Shown: piece after piece, positions 51,472 through 61,262 of the stretch | Position numbering within the stretch: position 1 is the stretch's first letter | Layout of the letters: every line of letters starts with the position of its first letter | Assembly (NCBI RefSeq): GCF_000238055.2 | Contig: NZ_KE148312.1 | Span: 937,201-1,001,200 of the forward strand | Source: Oribacterium parvum ACB1 | GTDB taxonomy: Bacteria > Bacillota > Clostridia > Lachnospirales > Lachnospiraceae | DNA: 64,000 nucleotides | Direction: 5' to 3' | Notes under the pieces: generated by a model | Told to the model about the DNA's origin: nothing | The model's input: only the letters and a program-made list of their open reading frames with translations | Database searches by the model: none | Position numbers and translations under genes: made by a program

Positions 51472-52689
51472 CTACTGCTCCTCTTTGTCCTGTAAAACTC
51501 TTTCCTGACACTTCTTTGCCAAAGCTCGGAATGCAGGGATGGACGCTTCTATTTTTTCATAGGGTAGACAATAGGCAAGACGGAAATAACCCGGAAGGCC
51601 AAAGCCGTCTGTAGGAACCAAAATGATATGTTCCTCTTCTGCAAGCTTTAAAAATGCATCCGTATCTTCCATAGGAGACTTCATAAGGAGATAGAAAGCA
51701 CCTTGCGGCGGAACGCATGAAAAGCCCATTTCGCTAAGCTCCGTATAAAGCAGTTTTCTATTTCTATCATAAAAACTCAAATCCACCTTTACATCAAGGC
51801 ATTGTCCGATGACCTTTTGAAATAAAGAAGGTGCATTCACAAATCCCAGGGTTCTTCCGGCAATCACCGCCGCAGCCATCAGCTCTTTTCCCTCCTCTAC
51901 TCTATCCGAGATAGCCAGATAGCCGATACGCTCTCCCGGAATAGACAAGGTCTTTGAGAAGGAGTAAAGGTAAATGCTGTTCTCATAAATCTCCGGCATA
52001 AACAGCACTTCTCTATCGTCATAAGCCAGTTCTCTATAAGGCTCATCACAAATCAGATATATCGGGTGTCCCAGCCTTTCCTCTGCACTCTTAAGGATTT
52101 TAGTGAGAGCACGCAGATCCTCTTCACTGTAAATGATTCCGCTCGGATTGTTGGGGTTGTTCAGGATGACAGCCTTGGTTCTTCTCTTAATCATCTGCTC
52201 CGCCATGTCCAGATTCAAGGAGAAATCCTCTTTTCTCATGGGAACCACGGTAAGCTTCGCCTTGTAATGCGAAACATAGGCCTTATATTCCGTAAAATAC
52301 GGAGCAAAGCAAAGCACCTCATCCTCTTCATCCAGAAGACAACGCATCAGGATATTCAAGCCCCCCGCAGCGCCGTTACACATCAAGATATTCTCTGCCG
52401 AATAAGCTAATCCAAAGCGTTTTTCAAGATGCTCCGCCACCTGCTTTCTGACATCGGGAAAACCGGCATTTTTCATGTATCCGTGAATCTCATGCGGGTC
52501 CTGATTCTCCAAAAGGCTGATAATGGCATTCTTTACCTCATAAGGCACGGAAGCAACCGGGTTTCCAAGACTAAAGTCATAAACCTGTTCCTTTCCGTAT
52601 TTCTCCGCCATTTCCTGACCCAGTTCAAACATCTTTCGAATTACGGAGTTTCCCTCCATAAGACTCTTCATGCTTCGTGCCAAAGTCAT
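51472..52689 (-). CDS. class I/II pyridoxal-phosphate aminotransferase
   Basis: 405-residue fold-type I enzyme. The PLP lysine is in YSFSKTLSIPGERIGY (about residue 240), preceded by LNNPNNPSGIIYSEE and CDEPYRELAYDD. It has the N-terminal FSLGNPVASVP. It is likely to act on aromatic, branched or aspartate-type amino acids; specificity cannot be fixed. The start overlaps the end of the upstream membrane protein gene by 4 bp (ATGA), so the two are co-translated. Confidence 0.94.
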   Translation of the reverse strand: MTLARSMKSLMEGNSVIRKMFELGQEMAEKYGKEQVYDFSLGNPVASVPYEVKNAIISLLENQDPHEIHGYMKNAGFPDVRKQVAEHLEKRFGLAYSAENILMCNGAAGGLNILMRCLLDEEDEVLCFAPYFTEYKAYVSHYKAKLTVVPMRKEDFSLNLDMAEQMIKRRTKAVILNNPNNPSGIIYSEEDLRALTKILKSAEERLGHPIYLICDEPYRELAYDDREVLFMPEIYENSIYLYSFSKTLSIPGERIGYLAISDRVEEGKELMAAAVIAGRTLGFVNAPSLFQKVIGQCLDVKVDLSFYDRNRKLLYTELSEMGFSCVPPQGAFYLLMKSPMEDTDAFLKLAEEEHIILVPTDGFGLPGYFRLAYCLPYEKIEASIPAFRALAKKCQERVLQDKEEQ

Positions 52690-53744
52690 GCTTTTCCTCC
52701 CAAAGAAGACTCATTCTGCTTCTTTTCATGCAAAGGTTTAAGAGCCGCTGTCTTTAAGTCGTTAAATCCCGCATCCTCGGAAACCGCCTCGGGATTGTTG
52801 CGCAACATGGTTTTAATCCACCAGTGCATCTTGCCGCTATGCTCATTTCCTCCATCTTCCAAAAGAGCAAGTCGCTCTTCCAGTCTTTCTCTATTTGCTT
52901 CCAAGTCTCTAAGTTTTCTTGTCGAGGGGAAGGAAAGTGCTCCTCCTACCGAACTTGCCATTGCCGAAACGGAACTCTTTACAGAGTCTGCCACTGCCAA
53001 AGTAGAGTCCTTCACTGTACCGGCTACAGCCAAAGTGGAATCTTTCACGGTACTGGCCATAAACTTTGCCGCAGCAACATTTCCCTCCGTTTTTTGTACA
53101 GTCCGAAATTCCTCAGCAGAAAGCTCCAGCTCCGCCCTTGCATCCGCGAGCCTCTCATAGACCTCCGCAATTGACTTCCGAAGATTTTGTATCTCTTCTG
53201 AATTCGCGGCAAGGCGCGCAACTCTTTCCTTGAGTTCCAGGGCTCCGATTGTGGAAAGGATGACATCCTCCACAAAAAGGGTATAGAACATCGTATTAAT
53301 AATCACGAAAGTAATATAGCTCCAATCCGCAGGTATAGCGGAAATCCTCGGATGTAAAACCCGCATCAAAAAAATGGCAGCGCATCCCCAGCCTATCGAG
53401 GCAGGTACACAGATATAGCCGTGAAAGTTCAAGGGATTCTGAGAATAATCCCACCACCTCATGTGAAAGAGCTTGTTCATCGTCACCCCCGTGACAAGCT
53501 CCAAACAAGTTCCTCCGATAAATCCCACACAAAACAGGTAGAGGAGATTCTCCTCATGTCCGTGCGTTAAAAGAACCAGCAAGCAAGATCCTACCCCGTA
53601 AATAGGAATCCAAGGGCCATGACAGAAGCCCCTGTTTTGCAAATGTCCCGATTTAACGGAGCAATAGGTGCACTCATAGCACCATCCAAAAATACAGTAG
53701 AGCATAAAAAAAGTAGCCCACTGTAACACAGTATACGACCCCAT
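52686..53744 (-). CDS. CmpB-like putative ABC transporter permease (PF06541 type)
   Basis: 352 residues. The first ~165 hold about five membrane helices in the family pattern (CIFGWCYECTYCSVKSGHLQNRG, GPWIPIYGVG, WWDYSQNPLNFHGYIC). The family name is historical; transport is not proven. The cytoplasmic tail (about 165-352) is helical. It carries 11-residue repeats of the form VKDSTLAVAGT (about 233-260), then a coiled coil (RDLEANRERLEERLALLE). It is coupled to the aminotransferase gene by a 4-bp overlap. Confidence 0.88.
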   Translation of the reverse strand: MGSYTVLQWATFFMLYCIFGWCYECTYCSVKSGHLQNRGFCHGPWIPIYGVGSCLLVLLTHGHEENLLYLFCVGFIGGTCLELVTGVTMNKLFHMRWWDYSQNPLNFHGYICVPASIGWGCAAIFLMRVLHPRISAIPADWSYITFVIINTMFYTLFVEDVILSTIGALELKERVARLAANSEEIQNLRKSIAEVYERLADARAELELSAEEFRTVQKTEGNVAAAKFMASTVKDSTLAVAGTVKDSTLAVADSVKSSVSAMASSVGGALSFPSTRKLRDLEANRERLEERLALLEDGGNEHSGKMHWWIKTMLRNNPEAVSEDAGFNDLKTAALKPLHEKKQNESSLGGKA

Positions 53745-53848
53745 AAGAATATCCCTCTAAACGTCCAATTCCAAGGTTATATACTAGCACAAAGCAGGCT
53801 TTTTTACAAATTGTACACTGCAAAACTCTATCCGGTTTTAGTCCGGTT

Positions 53849-54475
53849 TTAGTCCTTTTCCTCTCCTTTTACACGAATTCTCTGCCGAATTCTCTTCTCT
53901 GTTTCCGGCTTTTCCTCTCTTTCTTCCCGTTCTTTCTCTATCCCTTTTTTCGGAAATAAAAAAGCATCTGCAGCATAAGTAAAAAACTGTTCTTTTCCGA
54001 ATCCCCCTTCCGGATTTTCTTTTCCAATCGCTTCCCCCTCCGCTACAGAGAATTGCCCAATCCAATCTTGAAAATCCCGTTCCACGGAAGAAAGTTGTTC
54101 TTTCTCATCCAAGTTTTGAAATATTTCTCCCAGAGATTCTTCTAACTTTTGGGAAATGGCATCCTTCATTTCCCAAAAGAAAGGATAAAAACGGCTGAAC
54201 ATAGGGTTGAAATTTCCAAAAAGTAAGACATCCGGGCTGACCTCCAAAACATTGGAAATAGAAAGTAACATTTCCAAGCTACATCCTACACTTCCGATTT
54301 CCAAGCGGGAAATAGTATTCGTCGTTGTATATACCAAGCTTGCCAAGTCCTTCTGTCTGAGTTTCTTCTGTATGCGATATTTCTTAATCTGCCTTCCGAG
54401 CTGCGCATAATTCAGCTGATTGTTTTTCCAACTATTTTTCGCCTCGCCGTCTCCACGCGCCTTTTCCGTCCCCAT
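53849..54475 (-). CDS. XRE-family helix-turn-helix regulator
   Basis: 208 residues. The HTH domain (about 22-82) reads LGRQIKKYRIQKKLRQKDLA, then a recognition helix in YTTTNTISRLEIGSVG and LEMLLSISNVLEVSPDVLLFG. The C-terminal 120 residues are charged, ending in a Lys/Arg/Glu-rich tail, and may bind a ligand or partner. AGGAGAACG precedes the start. Position next to the CmpB-like/aminotransferase pair could mean local control, but no operator was recognised. Confidence 0.92.
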   Translation of the reverse strand: MGTEKARGDGEAKNSWKNNQLNYAQLGRQIKKYRIQKKLRQKDLASLVYTTTNTISRLEIGSVGCSLEMLLSISNVLEVSPDVLLFGNFNPMFSRFYPFFWEMKDAISQKLEESLGEIFQNLDEKEQLSSVERDFQDWIGQFSVAEGEAIGKENPEGGFGKEQFFTYAADAFLFPKKGIEKEREEREEKPETEKRIRQRIRVKGEEKD

Positions 54476-54572
54476 GTTTTCGTTCTCCTATAGCCAATCT
54501 CCGAAAATCGAAGCTAACGCTTCATCCTTCCTTCTACCGGCTATAGTAGCTTTATTTCTGTTTAAATAAGAA

Positions 54573-54602
54573 TGTCGGGAAATGTAGATTCATTTCCCGA
54601 CA
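54573..54602 (-). terminator. terminator of the YitT gene
   Basis: TGTCGGGAAATG and CATTTCCCGACA form a perfect 12-bp stem with a 6-nt loop, 8 bp after the stop. On the minus strand TTCTTATTT follows. Confidence 0.75.
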
Positions 54603-54609
54603 AGTAGAA

Positions 54610-55497
54610 TTAATCTTCCCCTTTAATCCTTACAAAGCGTTCTCCGGTACCGTAAACCGTAACAATGGGAGAAACTTCCATAAATGCATTTGGAAAATGC
54701 TCCGCAAGATAAGTCCGAATCAGCGCGGATTGTCTGGGTGATATGATAGAAGAAAGCATGATCTTATCCGACTTCGTATAAGCACCCACAGCCTTATACA
54801 TCGTCACGCCTCTGCCAAGGCTTAAGATATAACGGGTAATATCATCACTGTCATCCTGACTCGCAGGAATGATATTCGTTTTATAGAGCTTCTGCCGGAA
54901 ACCGAAAAGCATATAGTCCATAATGTAAATACAGATGACATGGTTCACCAATGCATAGAGAGCAACATCCTTATTAAATACAAACCCCAAAGAAATCAGG
55001 ATACTGCCGTCCAAAAACAACATAACACGGCTAAGAGCAACTCCCTTAAACACCTTTCGATTCAGGATTCTCGCAATGGTATCCGTTCCGCCAAAGGTCA
55101 CCCCTGCACGAAGCACAAGGCCTGACCCCAAACCATAGAAAATGGAAAAGTAAATGCAAACCAAAAACATTTCCCCCTGCACGAATACAAAGTGAAACAT
55201 CCCGGTCAAAACCAAAAGTGTCGGGTAGAGGAAGGAGACAAAGATAATCTTCATAAACTCTTCCCGCCTTAAGGTAAAGAAGGCAATAATCAAAATGGTA
55301 ATGCTAAAGACATAATAAATATAGCTGTAATTGATTCCCGTGAACCGTTCCGCCATCTGGGAAAGACCCGTCACTCCGCTGGTGGACAATTTGTTGGGAA
55401 CCAGAATACAGTTCACAGAGAACGCCGTAATAAAGCATCCCAAAATAATCTGCAAATAATTTAAAATTCTTCCCTTGTTCTTCTTAAGCACTTCCAT
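54610..55497 (-). CDS. YitT family membrane protein (first of two)
   Basis: 295 residues. The N-terminal DUF161-type region has five to six helices (LQIILGCFITAFSVNCILVPNKLSTSGVTGLSQ; GSGLVLRAGVTFGGTDTIA). A C-terminal soluble DUF2179 domain (about 205-295; GRGVTMYKAVGAYTKSDKIML) is likely cytoplasmic. The function is not established. It lies 84 bp downstream of a second YitT gene that differs in sequence, an old duplication probably in one operon. Confidence 0.93.
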   Translation of the reverse strand: MEVLKKNKGRILNYLQIILGCFITAFSVNCILVPNKLSTSGVTGLSQMAERFTGINYSYIYYVFSITILIIAFFTLRREEFMKIIFVSFLYPTLLVLTGMFHFVFVQGEMFLVCIYFSIFYGLGSGLVLRAGVTFGGTDTIARILNRKVFKGVALSRVMLFLDGSILISLGFVFNKDVALYALVNHVICIYIMDYMLFGFRQKLYKTNIIPASQDDSDDITRYILSLGRGVTMYKAVGAYTKSDKIMLSSIISPRQSALIRTYLAEHFPNAFMEVSPIVTVYGTGERFVRIKGED

Positions 55498-55581
55498 CTT
55501 TTTGCTCCTTCTGTCGGATATGCATCTTAAAAATACCGCCGACTATTATACTGACAAAGCAGAGGAGAAAACAAGACCGCT

Positions 55582-56433
55582 CTACCATTTTTTTGGCGTA
55601 TAATGAATTTCCGCTACATTATACACCGTGATAAAAGCCTTCGGATCTTCCTTCTCTAAAAAACTCATCAGCTTCTGGTATTCCTGCCTGTCCACTACCG
55701 CTACAATCTCCTTTTTTCGTTCATGACTGTAGGCCCCTTCAATATCATAAACACTCATTCCGCTATGCAGGCGATGTAAGATGTAATCCGTAATCAGATC
55801 CGCCTTATCCGTGATAATACATACCCGCTTTTTAATACTTTGTCCGAAGATAAAATGGTCCAGAATAATCCCGTTAAAGTACGTCCCGAGAATCGATAAA
55901 ATAACCGTTTTCTTATCGAAGGCAAAGATAGAAAGGGCAGCAATAAAGAGTCCTGCAAGTCCCAGAGCCTTCCCAAGTTCCATGTGAAGGTATTTCTGCA
56001 TGAGCTTTGCTACAACATCCAGACCGCCCGAACAGGTATTTCGGTTAAATAAAATCGCAAGACCGATACTTACAAAGAAAATATACGCAATCACGTCTAA
56101 AAGCACATCTCCGGTCAAAGACTGATTGTTTGGAAACAACTTCTCAAAAAGAAGCATAATGGCCGGAAGCACAATCGTCGCATAAGCCGTCTTATAGGCA
56201 AAGCTGCGACTTAAGAAGAAATAGGCAACGAGCAGAAGCACTACATTCATAATCATGGTCAAAGTTGCAACAGAGAGAGGCAGAAAATGATTCAGGATAA
56301 TCGCCAGACCCGAAATGGACGAAACCGCAACATGACTCGGCACCTGAAAGAAGAAGATGGCCGCCGCCACAATCACAATTCCCAGATTCACCATAAAACT
56401 ATCTTTTAATTTCGCAGTTAAATCTTTATTCAT
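55582..56433 (-). CDS. YitT family membrane protein (second of two)
   Basis: 283 residues, same two-part design as its neighbour: a membrane region (about 12-200; FLPLSVATLTMIMNVVLLLVAYF, NRNTCSGGLDVVAKLM) and a C-terminal DUF2179 domain (HSGMSVYDIEGAYSHERKKEI). The two proteins are clearly divergent, so they may form a heteromer or have separate roles. GGAGGAG precedes the ATG. The MFS gene upstream ends 75 bp before it. Confidence 0.93.
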   Translation of the reverse strand: MNKDLTAKLKDSFMVNLGIVIVAAAIFFFQVPSHVAVSSISGLAIILNHFLPLSVATLTMIMNVVLLLVAYFFLSRSFAYKTAYATIVLPAIMLLFEKLFPNNQSLTGDVLLDVIAYIFFVSIGLAILFNRNTCSGGLDVVAKLMQKYLHMELGKALGLAGLFIAALSIFAFDKKTVILSILGTYFNGIILDHFIFGQSIKKRVCIITDKADLITDYILHRLHSGMSVYDIEGAYSHERKKEIVAVVDRQEYQKLMSFLEKEDPKAFITVYNVAEIHYTPKKW

Positions 56434-56508
56434 TTTGACTCCTCCACTTTTCTTTCTATATTTACTCTTCCACTTTCTATATTTTCCCTTCCGCTTTCCA
56501 TTCTATAT

Positions 56509-57861
56509 TTACGCTTCATCTGATACAATCGGCTTCTTCCTCTTTCTTTTTGCCTCTTTTGTCTTTTTGAGAAGCTGTTTATACATATATAGCATGGCAA
56601 TCCCCAAAACCACAGCATAAAACGGAAAAAGGCCCGTTCCGAAGTTCTTTGCCAGAACACCGAAAACAGGAGGCAGACTCAGGCTCCCGATGTATGCCGA
56701 AGCCATTTGCTTTCCAATTAAGGCAGAGGTATTTTCCGCTCCAAAATTATAGGGGGTCGAGTGAATGATGGCAGGATAAATCGGTGCACAGCCCAGTCCC
56801 ATAAAAAGGAGGCTGAGAATAACAAAAACTTGTCGAAGCTCCATACCGAAGAGCTGCTTTCCGGAAGAAAGACCGGCCGGAAAAAGAAGGGCAATCCCCA
56901 GAAAAAGAATCGCGATTCCTCCCAAAATCAGCTCCTCGTCCTTCCATTTTGCAGAAAAAATACCGGCCAAGAAACGCCCGAAGGTGATTCCGAAATAAAA
57001 CAAAGCCACAAAAGATGCTGCAAGCTTGGCATCAATACGCAAGGAATAAACCATAAAGGAGCCGGACCATAGTCCGATAGTCTGCTCAATCGCACAGTAG
57101 AAAAAGAAGCTCGCAATGCACTCCTTCGCACCGGGAATCCGAAGAATCTCTCGAAAAGACATTGCTTTTTTCCCTTCTTCCGATTCTGTATCCATCATTA
57201 GTGAATTTGTTTTTGCTTCCGGAGTTGTTTCTGCTCTCTCTTTCGTTTCTACTTCCGAATGCACTTCTGCTCCATCATGCAGTTCTCCTTTTGCTAAGCC
57301 ATTCGCATCTTCTTTCTCCTTCCAAAGTCCAAGACTTAGGAATAGCAAAAATGTAAGACCCGATTGGAGTATCCCGATTAAAAGATAGCCTTTAGACCAA
57401 GAAAAACCCCTTTGCAGAACAAAGCCCATAATGTAGGGACCGATTGAAGCACCGATTCCCCACATACAGTGTAGCCAGTTCATATGCCTGCTGGAATAGT
57501 GCAAAGCAACATAATGATTCAAAGCCGCATCTACCGAACCTGCTCCAAGCCCATAGGGAATGGCAAAAAGAAGCAGCATATAGAAAGAACGACTCATCGA
57601 AAATCCAAAGATGGCCAAAGCGGTGAGCAATACGGAAAATGCGGTTATCTTACCTGTTCCGAAGCGCCGATTTAAGCTCTCGCTCTTTAGACTGGACAGA
57701 ATTGTGCAGCAGGAAATCAGCATATACACACTACCCGAATAGGAAAGAGGAACCTTCAGCTCCTCATGCATAATCGGCCATGCGGAGCCGAGTAAAGCAT
57801 CCGGAAGCCCCAGACTGATAAACGAAAGATAAATGATTAGCAGTAAAAACGAAAACATCAT
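56509..57861 (-). CDS. MFS transporter
   Basis: 450-residue major facilitator protein with 12 helices. It resembles the fucose/sugar permease-like branch: ISLGLPDALLGSAWPIMHEEL at the start, YGLGAGSVDAALNHYVALHY, and GLGCAPIYPAIIHSTP in the second half. The loop between helices 6 and 7 (about 185-235) is long, acidic and low-complexity. Substrate unknown. Two adjacent ATGs (57861 and 57858) follow GGGGGA. Confidence 0.92.
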   Translation of the reverse strand: MMFSFLLLIIYLSFISLGLPDALLGSAWPIMHEELKVPLSYSGSVYMLISCCTILSSLKSESLNRRFGTGKITAFSVLLTALAIFGFSMSRSFYMLLLFAIPYGLGAGSVDAALNHYVALHYSSRHMNWLHCMWGIGASIGPYIMGFVLQRGFSWSKGYLLIGILQSGLTFLLFLSLGLWKEKEDANGLAKGELHDGAEVHSEVETKERAETTPEAKTNSLMMDTESEEGKKAMSFREILRIPGAKECIASFFFYCAIEQTIGLWSGSFMVYSLRIDAKLAASFVALFYFGITFGRFLAGIFSAKWKDEELILGGIAILFLGIALLFPAGLSSGKQLFGMELRQVFVILSLLFMGLGCAPIYPAIIHSTPYNFGAENTSALIGKQMASAYIGSLSLPPVFGVLAKNFGTGLFPFYAVVLGIAMLYMYKQLLKKTKEAKRKRKKPIVSDEA

Positions 57862-57945
57862 TCCCCCTATTTCCCAAAAACATCACTTTTTCTGAAAAGA
57901 ACAAGCTACAAAAGCAGTTCTTTCGCCCCTTTTCCCTGATTTGTC

Positions 57946-59328
57946 CTACTGTTGTGTCTTTACCGGATTATCCGATCTAGCCCGAAGCTCTTTCAGGATT
58001 CCGCCGGTAATCAAAAAGGCAATACATGCCGCAAAAACATCGCTCACGGGCTGAGACAGCTGCACACCGAAGAGACCGAAAAGAGGCGGCAAAATGAGCA
58101 GGACCGGAATCAGACAGATTCCCTGACGAAGAAGAGCCACAATACTTGCACGGAACGGATATCCCGTAGTCTGACTAAACATATTGGCCATGGTAATCTG
58201 CGCAGCAAGCGGAATGGTAAGGCATTGCAGGCGAAGCGCCAGATAGCCGATGCGAATCACCTCCGCATCCTCTCTTCTAAAGACGGTAATCAGCGGCTTT
58301 GCAAAGAAAAAAACCACCGCTCCCATAACAATTAGCATAAGAAAACATACCTTCAAGCTAAAATAATAGGCCTGTTCTACCCTCTTGTAGTTTTTCGCCC
58401 CATAGCAATAACCGCAAACCGGCTGGAATCCCTGTCCAAAACCGATGACAAGGGAATTTAAAAACATCGTAATACGCATGACGATTGCCATGGCGGCAAT
58501 CGCGGCATCTCCATAGGGGTGTGCCGAAAAGTTCAAAATGATTGTAGAAATCCCGGCAATGCCCTGCCTGGCAAGACTCGGTAGCCCGAACTGCAAAATC
58601 AGACTATAACGTTTCAAACTAGGCTTAAAGTTTTTTAAGGAAACACTGATGCAAGCCGGCATCTTATTGCATTGATAGAGTAAAATGAAAAAGGAAACCA
58701 TCTGGCTAAGTGTGGTTGCAACTGCCGCACCCATGATTCCCATTTTAAAGCCGTAGATAAAAAGCGGATCCAAGAACATATTTAGGATGCCGCCTGTAGC
58801 AATTCCCAGCATGGAATAGAAGGAGTTTCCCTGAAAGCGAAGCATATTGTTCATCCCGAGAGACGCCATAATAAAGGGTGTCCCGAGAAGAACATATTTT
58901 GCATAGCTTATAGCATAAGGAGCTATCGTCTTTGTAGAACCAAGCGCATAAATAAGAGGTATTACATAAATAATACAGAAGAGGGCGATAAGCGTTCCGA
59001 GAAAAAGCTCCGTAAAAAAACCGATTGCTACAAAGCGTTCCGCTTCCTCCTGCTTTTTTGCACCCAGCAGGCGGGAAATCTCATTTCCACAGCCCATCCC
59101 GATCATAAAAGCAATAGCTTGGATAATCGCCATCATGGAATAGACGATTCCCACCGCACCGGAGGCGGAAGTCCCGAGCTGAGACACAAAAAAAGTGTCT
59201 GCCATATTGTAAACAGCCACCACAATCATCGATACCATAGACGGAAGTGCAAGGCGCGGAATCAGAGTCTGTACCGGCTCTTCCATCATCTGCCTGAACT
59301 TTTCTTCCTCCGTAAGAATCTTCCTCAT
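57946..59328 (-). CDS. MATE-family efflux transporter
   Basis: 460-residue multidrug/toxin extrusion-type protein with 12 helices: LIPRLALPSMVSMIVVAVYNMADTFFVSQLG, MGCGNEISRLLGAKKQEEAE, GLPSLARQGIAGISTIILN. It probably exports cationic compounds using a Na+ or H+ gradient. It is divergent from a second MATE gene starting 284 bp away. GAGGGAG precedes its start. Confidence 0.95.
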   Translation of the reverse strand: MRKILTEEEKFRQMMEEPVQTLIPRLALPSMVSMIVVAVYNMADTFFVSQLGTSASGAVGIVYSMMAIIQAIAFMIGMGCGNEISRLLGAKKQEEAERFVAIGFFTELFLGTLIALFCIIYVIPLIYALGSTKTIAPYAISYAKYVLLGTPFIMASLGMNNMLRFQGNSFYSMLGIATGGILNMFLDPLFIYGFKMGIMGAAVATTLSQMVSFFILLYQCNKMPACISVSLKNFKPSLKRYSLILQFGLPSLARQGIAGISTIILNFSAHPYGDAAIAAMAIVMRITMFLNSLVIGFGQGFQPVCGYCYGAKNYKRVEQAYYFSLKVCFLMLIVMGAVVFFFAKPLITVFRREDAEVIRIGYLALRLQCLTIPLAAQITMANMFSQTTGYPFRASIVALLRQGICLIPVLLILPPLFGLFGVQLSQPVSDVFAACIAFLITGGILKELRARSDNPVKTQQ

Positions 59329-59611
59329 TGATTTCTCCCTCTCACCAAACCTACCGCTTCTATCCGACTACTCTATATCCCTTTCGATTGATTTCATCGT
59401 TTTTTTAGAAAATTCGCTTATTCCAAAGCACAAATCTGTGCCTTCCGCTTACAAAGTTCTTCTAAAGAAGCTTAACCTTGCGAAATCGCTCTATTCTATG
59501 TTAGGATAGCAAGATACTGTCTAAATGTGCTTTATTATACTACTGCAAGAGGGATTTTGCAAAAACACCGTTAAGGCATTCCATTATTTTCAGTTAATCA
59601 GGGGTTAATAT

Positions 59612-60910
59612 ATGAAGCGTTTTATTCATTATGTAAGTCATAGTGTTGCTGCCATGATTGGTATTTCCGTCTATATCCTGGCAGATACTTTTTTTATTGC
59701 GTCTTATTCCGGAAGTGACGGACTTGCCGTCTTAAATCTGGCACTCCCTCTCTACGGCATGATGAATGCTCTGGGCTCCATGCTCGGAATCGGAAGCGCA
59801 ACAAGATACAGTATCCGTAAGGCAAGGGGCAAAGATGTAAACTCCTTCTTTTTACAAGCCCTTTTCTGGAATGCCGTATTCAGCATCCCTTTTTTGATTG
59901 GCGGACTTTTCTTCCCGAGGCAGATTTTACAGCTTTTGGGAGCGGACCGGGAGCTTCAGGACTTGGGAATCCCCTATGTTCGGACGATTCTCCCTTTTGC
60001 TTTCTTCTATATGGCCAACTATACCACCGGAGCCTATGTGCGAAACGACAACAATCCATCCAATGCTATGATTGGTTCTGTCATCGCGAGTCTTTTTAAT
60101 ATCGTGTTTGACTATATCTTTATGTTTCCGATGAACATGGGTATGGCCGGAGCAGCGCTGGCAACCGGACTTTCCCCTATCGTGGGATCCGCCTATTGCC
60201 TCTTACACTACTGCAGTAAGAAGAATACCATTCCCTTCGGTTGGCAAACACCGCGCTTTAAGCATCTCTGCGCCTGCTGTCAGCTCGGTCTTTCGAACTT
60301 TGTCGGAGAAATCGCGAACGCCGTCACCATTACCACCTTTAACATGCTCATCTTAAAGATCTCCGGAAATATCGGAGTAGCAAGCTATGGAGTCGTTGCC
60401 AATGTCTCTGCAGTCTGCAACGCCATATTTAACGGTCTTGCACAGGGTGTACAACCTCTAATGAGCCACAGCTACGGAAAAAAAGACAATAAAGCCCTGA
60501 AAAAATATCTGCAATACGGAATCGTAACCGCATTGCTTTTTTCCCTGACCATTGTCTTTACCGTAAACTTCAAAAGTGATTTCTTTATTTCTCTATTTAA
60601 CAGTGAAAATAATGCAGGTCTGCACAAGTATGCCGCAGAGGGCATCCACCTTTACTTCTGGGCTTTCTTCTTTGTCGGAATCAATACCCTTTTGGTATCC
60701 TATTTCTCCGCAACGAATAACCCGAAGCCTGCCTTCCTCACTTCTTTGATTCGAGGAACCTTTGCCATCGTCTTCTTCGCCTTGGTCCTTTCCTCTATCT
60801 GGCAAATGACCGGCGTATGGCTTGCCTTCCCTTGCTCGGAAGCCTTTTCTCTCCTTGTGATTCTCTATTACTATAAAAAGGAGCAGAATGAAGCAAAAGA
60901 AAGAGCTTAG
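59612..60910 (+). CDS. MATE-family efflux transporter (second)
   Basis: 432 residues, 12 helices. It starts directly with MKRFIHYVSHSVAAMIGISVYILADTFFIA, so the N-terminal extension is short. LGIGSATRYSIRKARGKD and GLAQGVQPLMSHSYGKKDNKAL are family-typical. It is not a close copy of the divergent MATE protein. AGGGGTT precedes the ATG. A small hairpin covers its stop codon. Confidence 0.94.
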   Translation: MKRFIHYVSHSVAAMIGISVYILADTFFIASYSGSDGLAVLNLALPLYGMMNALGSMLGIGSATRYSIRKARGKDVNSFFLQALFWNAVFSIPFLIGGLFFPRQILQLLGADRELQDLGIPYVRTILPFAFFYMANYTTGAYVRNDNNPSNAMIGSVIASLFNIVFDYIFMFPMNMGMAGAALATGLSPIVGSAYCLLHYCSKKNTIPFGWQTPRFKHLCACCQLGLSNFVGEIANAVTITTFNMLILKISGNIGVASYGVVANVSAVCNAIFNGLAQGVQPLMSHSYGKKDNKALKKYLQYGIVTALLFSLTIVFTVNFKSDFFISLFNSENNAGLHKYAAEGIHLYFWAFFFVGINTLLVSYFSATNNPKPAFLTSLIRGTFAIVFFALVLSSIWQMTGVWLAFPCSEAFSLLVILYYYKKEQNEAKERA

Positions 60911-60921
60911 CGCTCTTTCTT
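60897..60921 (+). terminator. hairpin over the MATE stop codon
   Basis: AAGAAAGAGC pairs with GCTCTTTCTT around TTAGC, which includes the stop. A weak T-rich tail follows. The structured repeat begins 8 bp later, so the repeat may be the real terminator. Confidence 0.55.
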
Positions 60922-60928
60922 CTCAAAA

Positions 60929-61229
60929 GGGGCTGTAAAAAATCAAAATAATAAATAGATTCTTTGCAATATAGGTCTGAATGCGGGGTAGTCTGAGCCC
61001 GTCGGTACTTGCGAAAAACAAGAGAAACGCAGTTTTTCGCTTAGTATCCGCTACGTAAGGACAAACTTTTCATCAGAAAAGTTGTCCTGTACGAGACCAA
61101 CTTCCGAAGGAATTTGCTTTGCGAAGCAAAGTGAGCAGTGGTTAACAAAACCACTGCTCAGTCAGGCGAAGCTAGCGAGAGCGTGCCCCAAGTTCAGACC
61201 TATATTGCTTAGAAAATTATTTTGATTTC
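60929..61229. repeat. structured intergenic repeat, copy 2 (with a 108-bp insertion)
   Basis: The left ~128 bp differ from copy 1 (28461) at only three positions. At 61057-61164 it carries 108 bp absent from copy 1, made of three hairpins (61058-61088, 61113-61130, 61132-61160). The right part then matches copy 1 again up to ATTATTTTGATTT, where the terminal repeat breaks off. It occupies nearly the whole 352-bp gap after the MATE gene. Confidence 0.88.
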
Positions 61230-61262
61230 TTCATCACGAGTATTGCTCGTAAAGAGAGTAGA

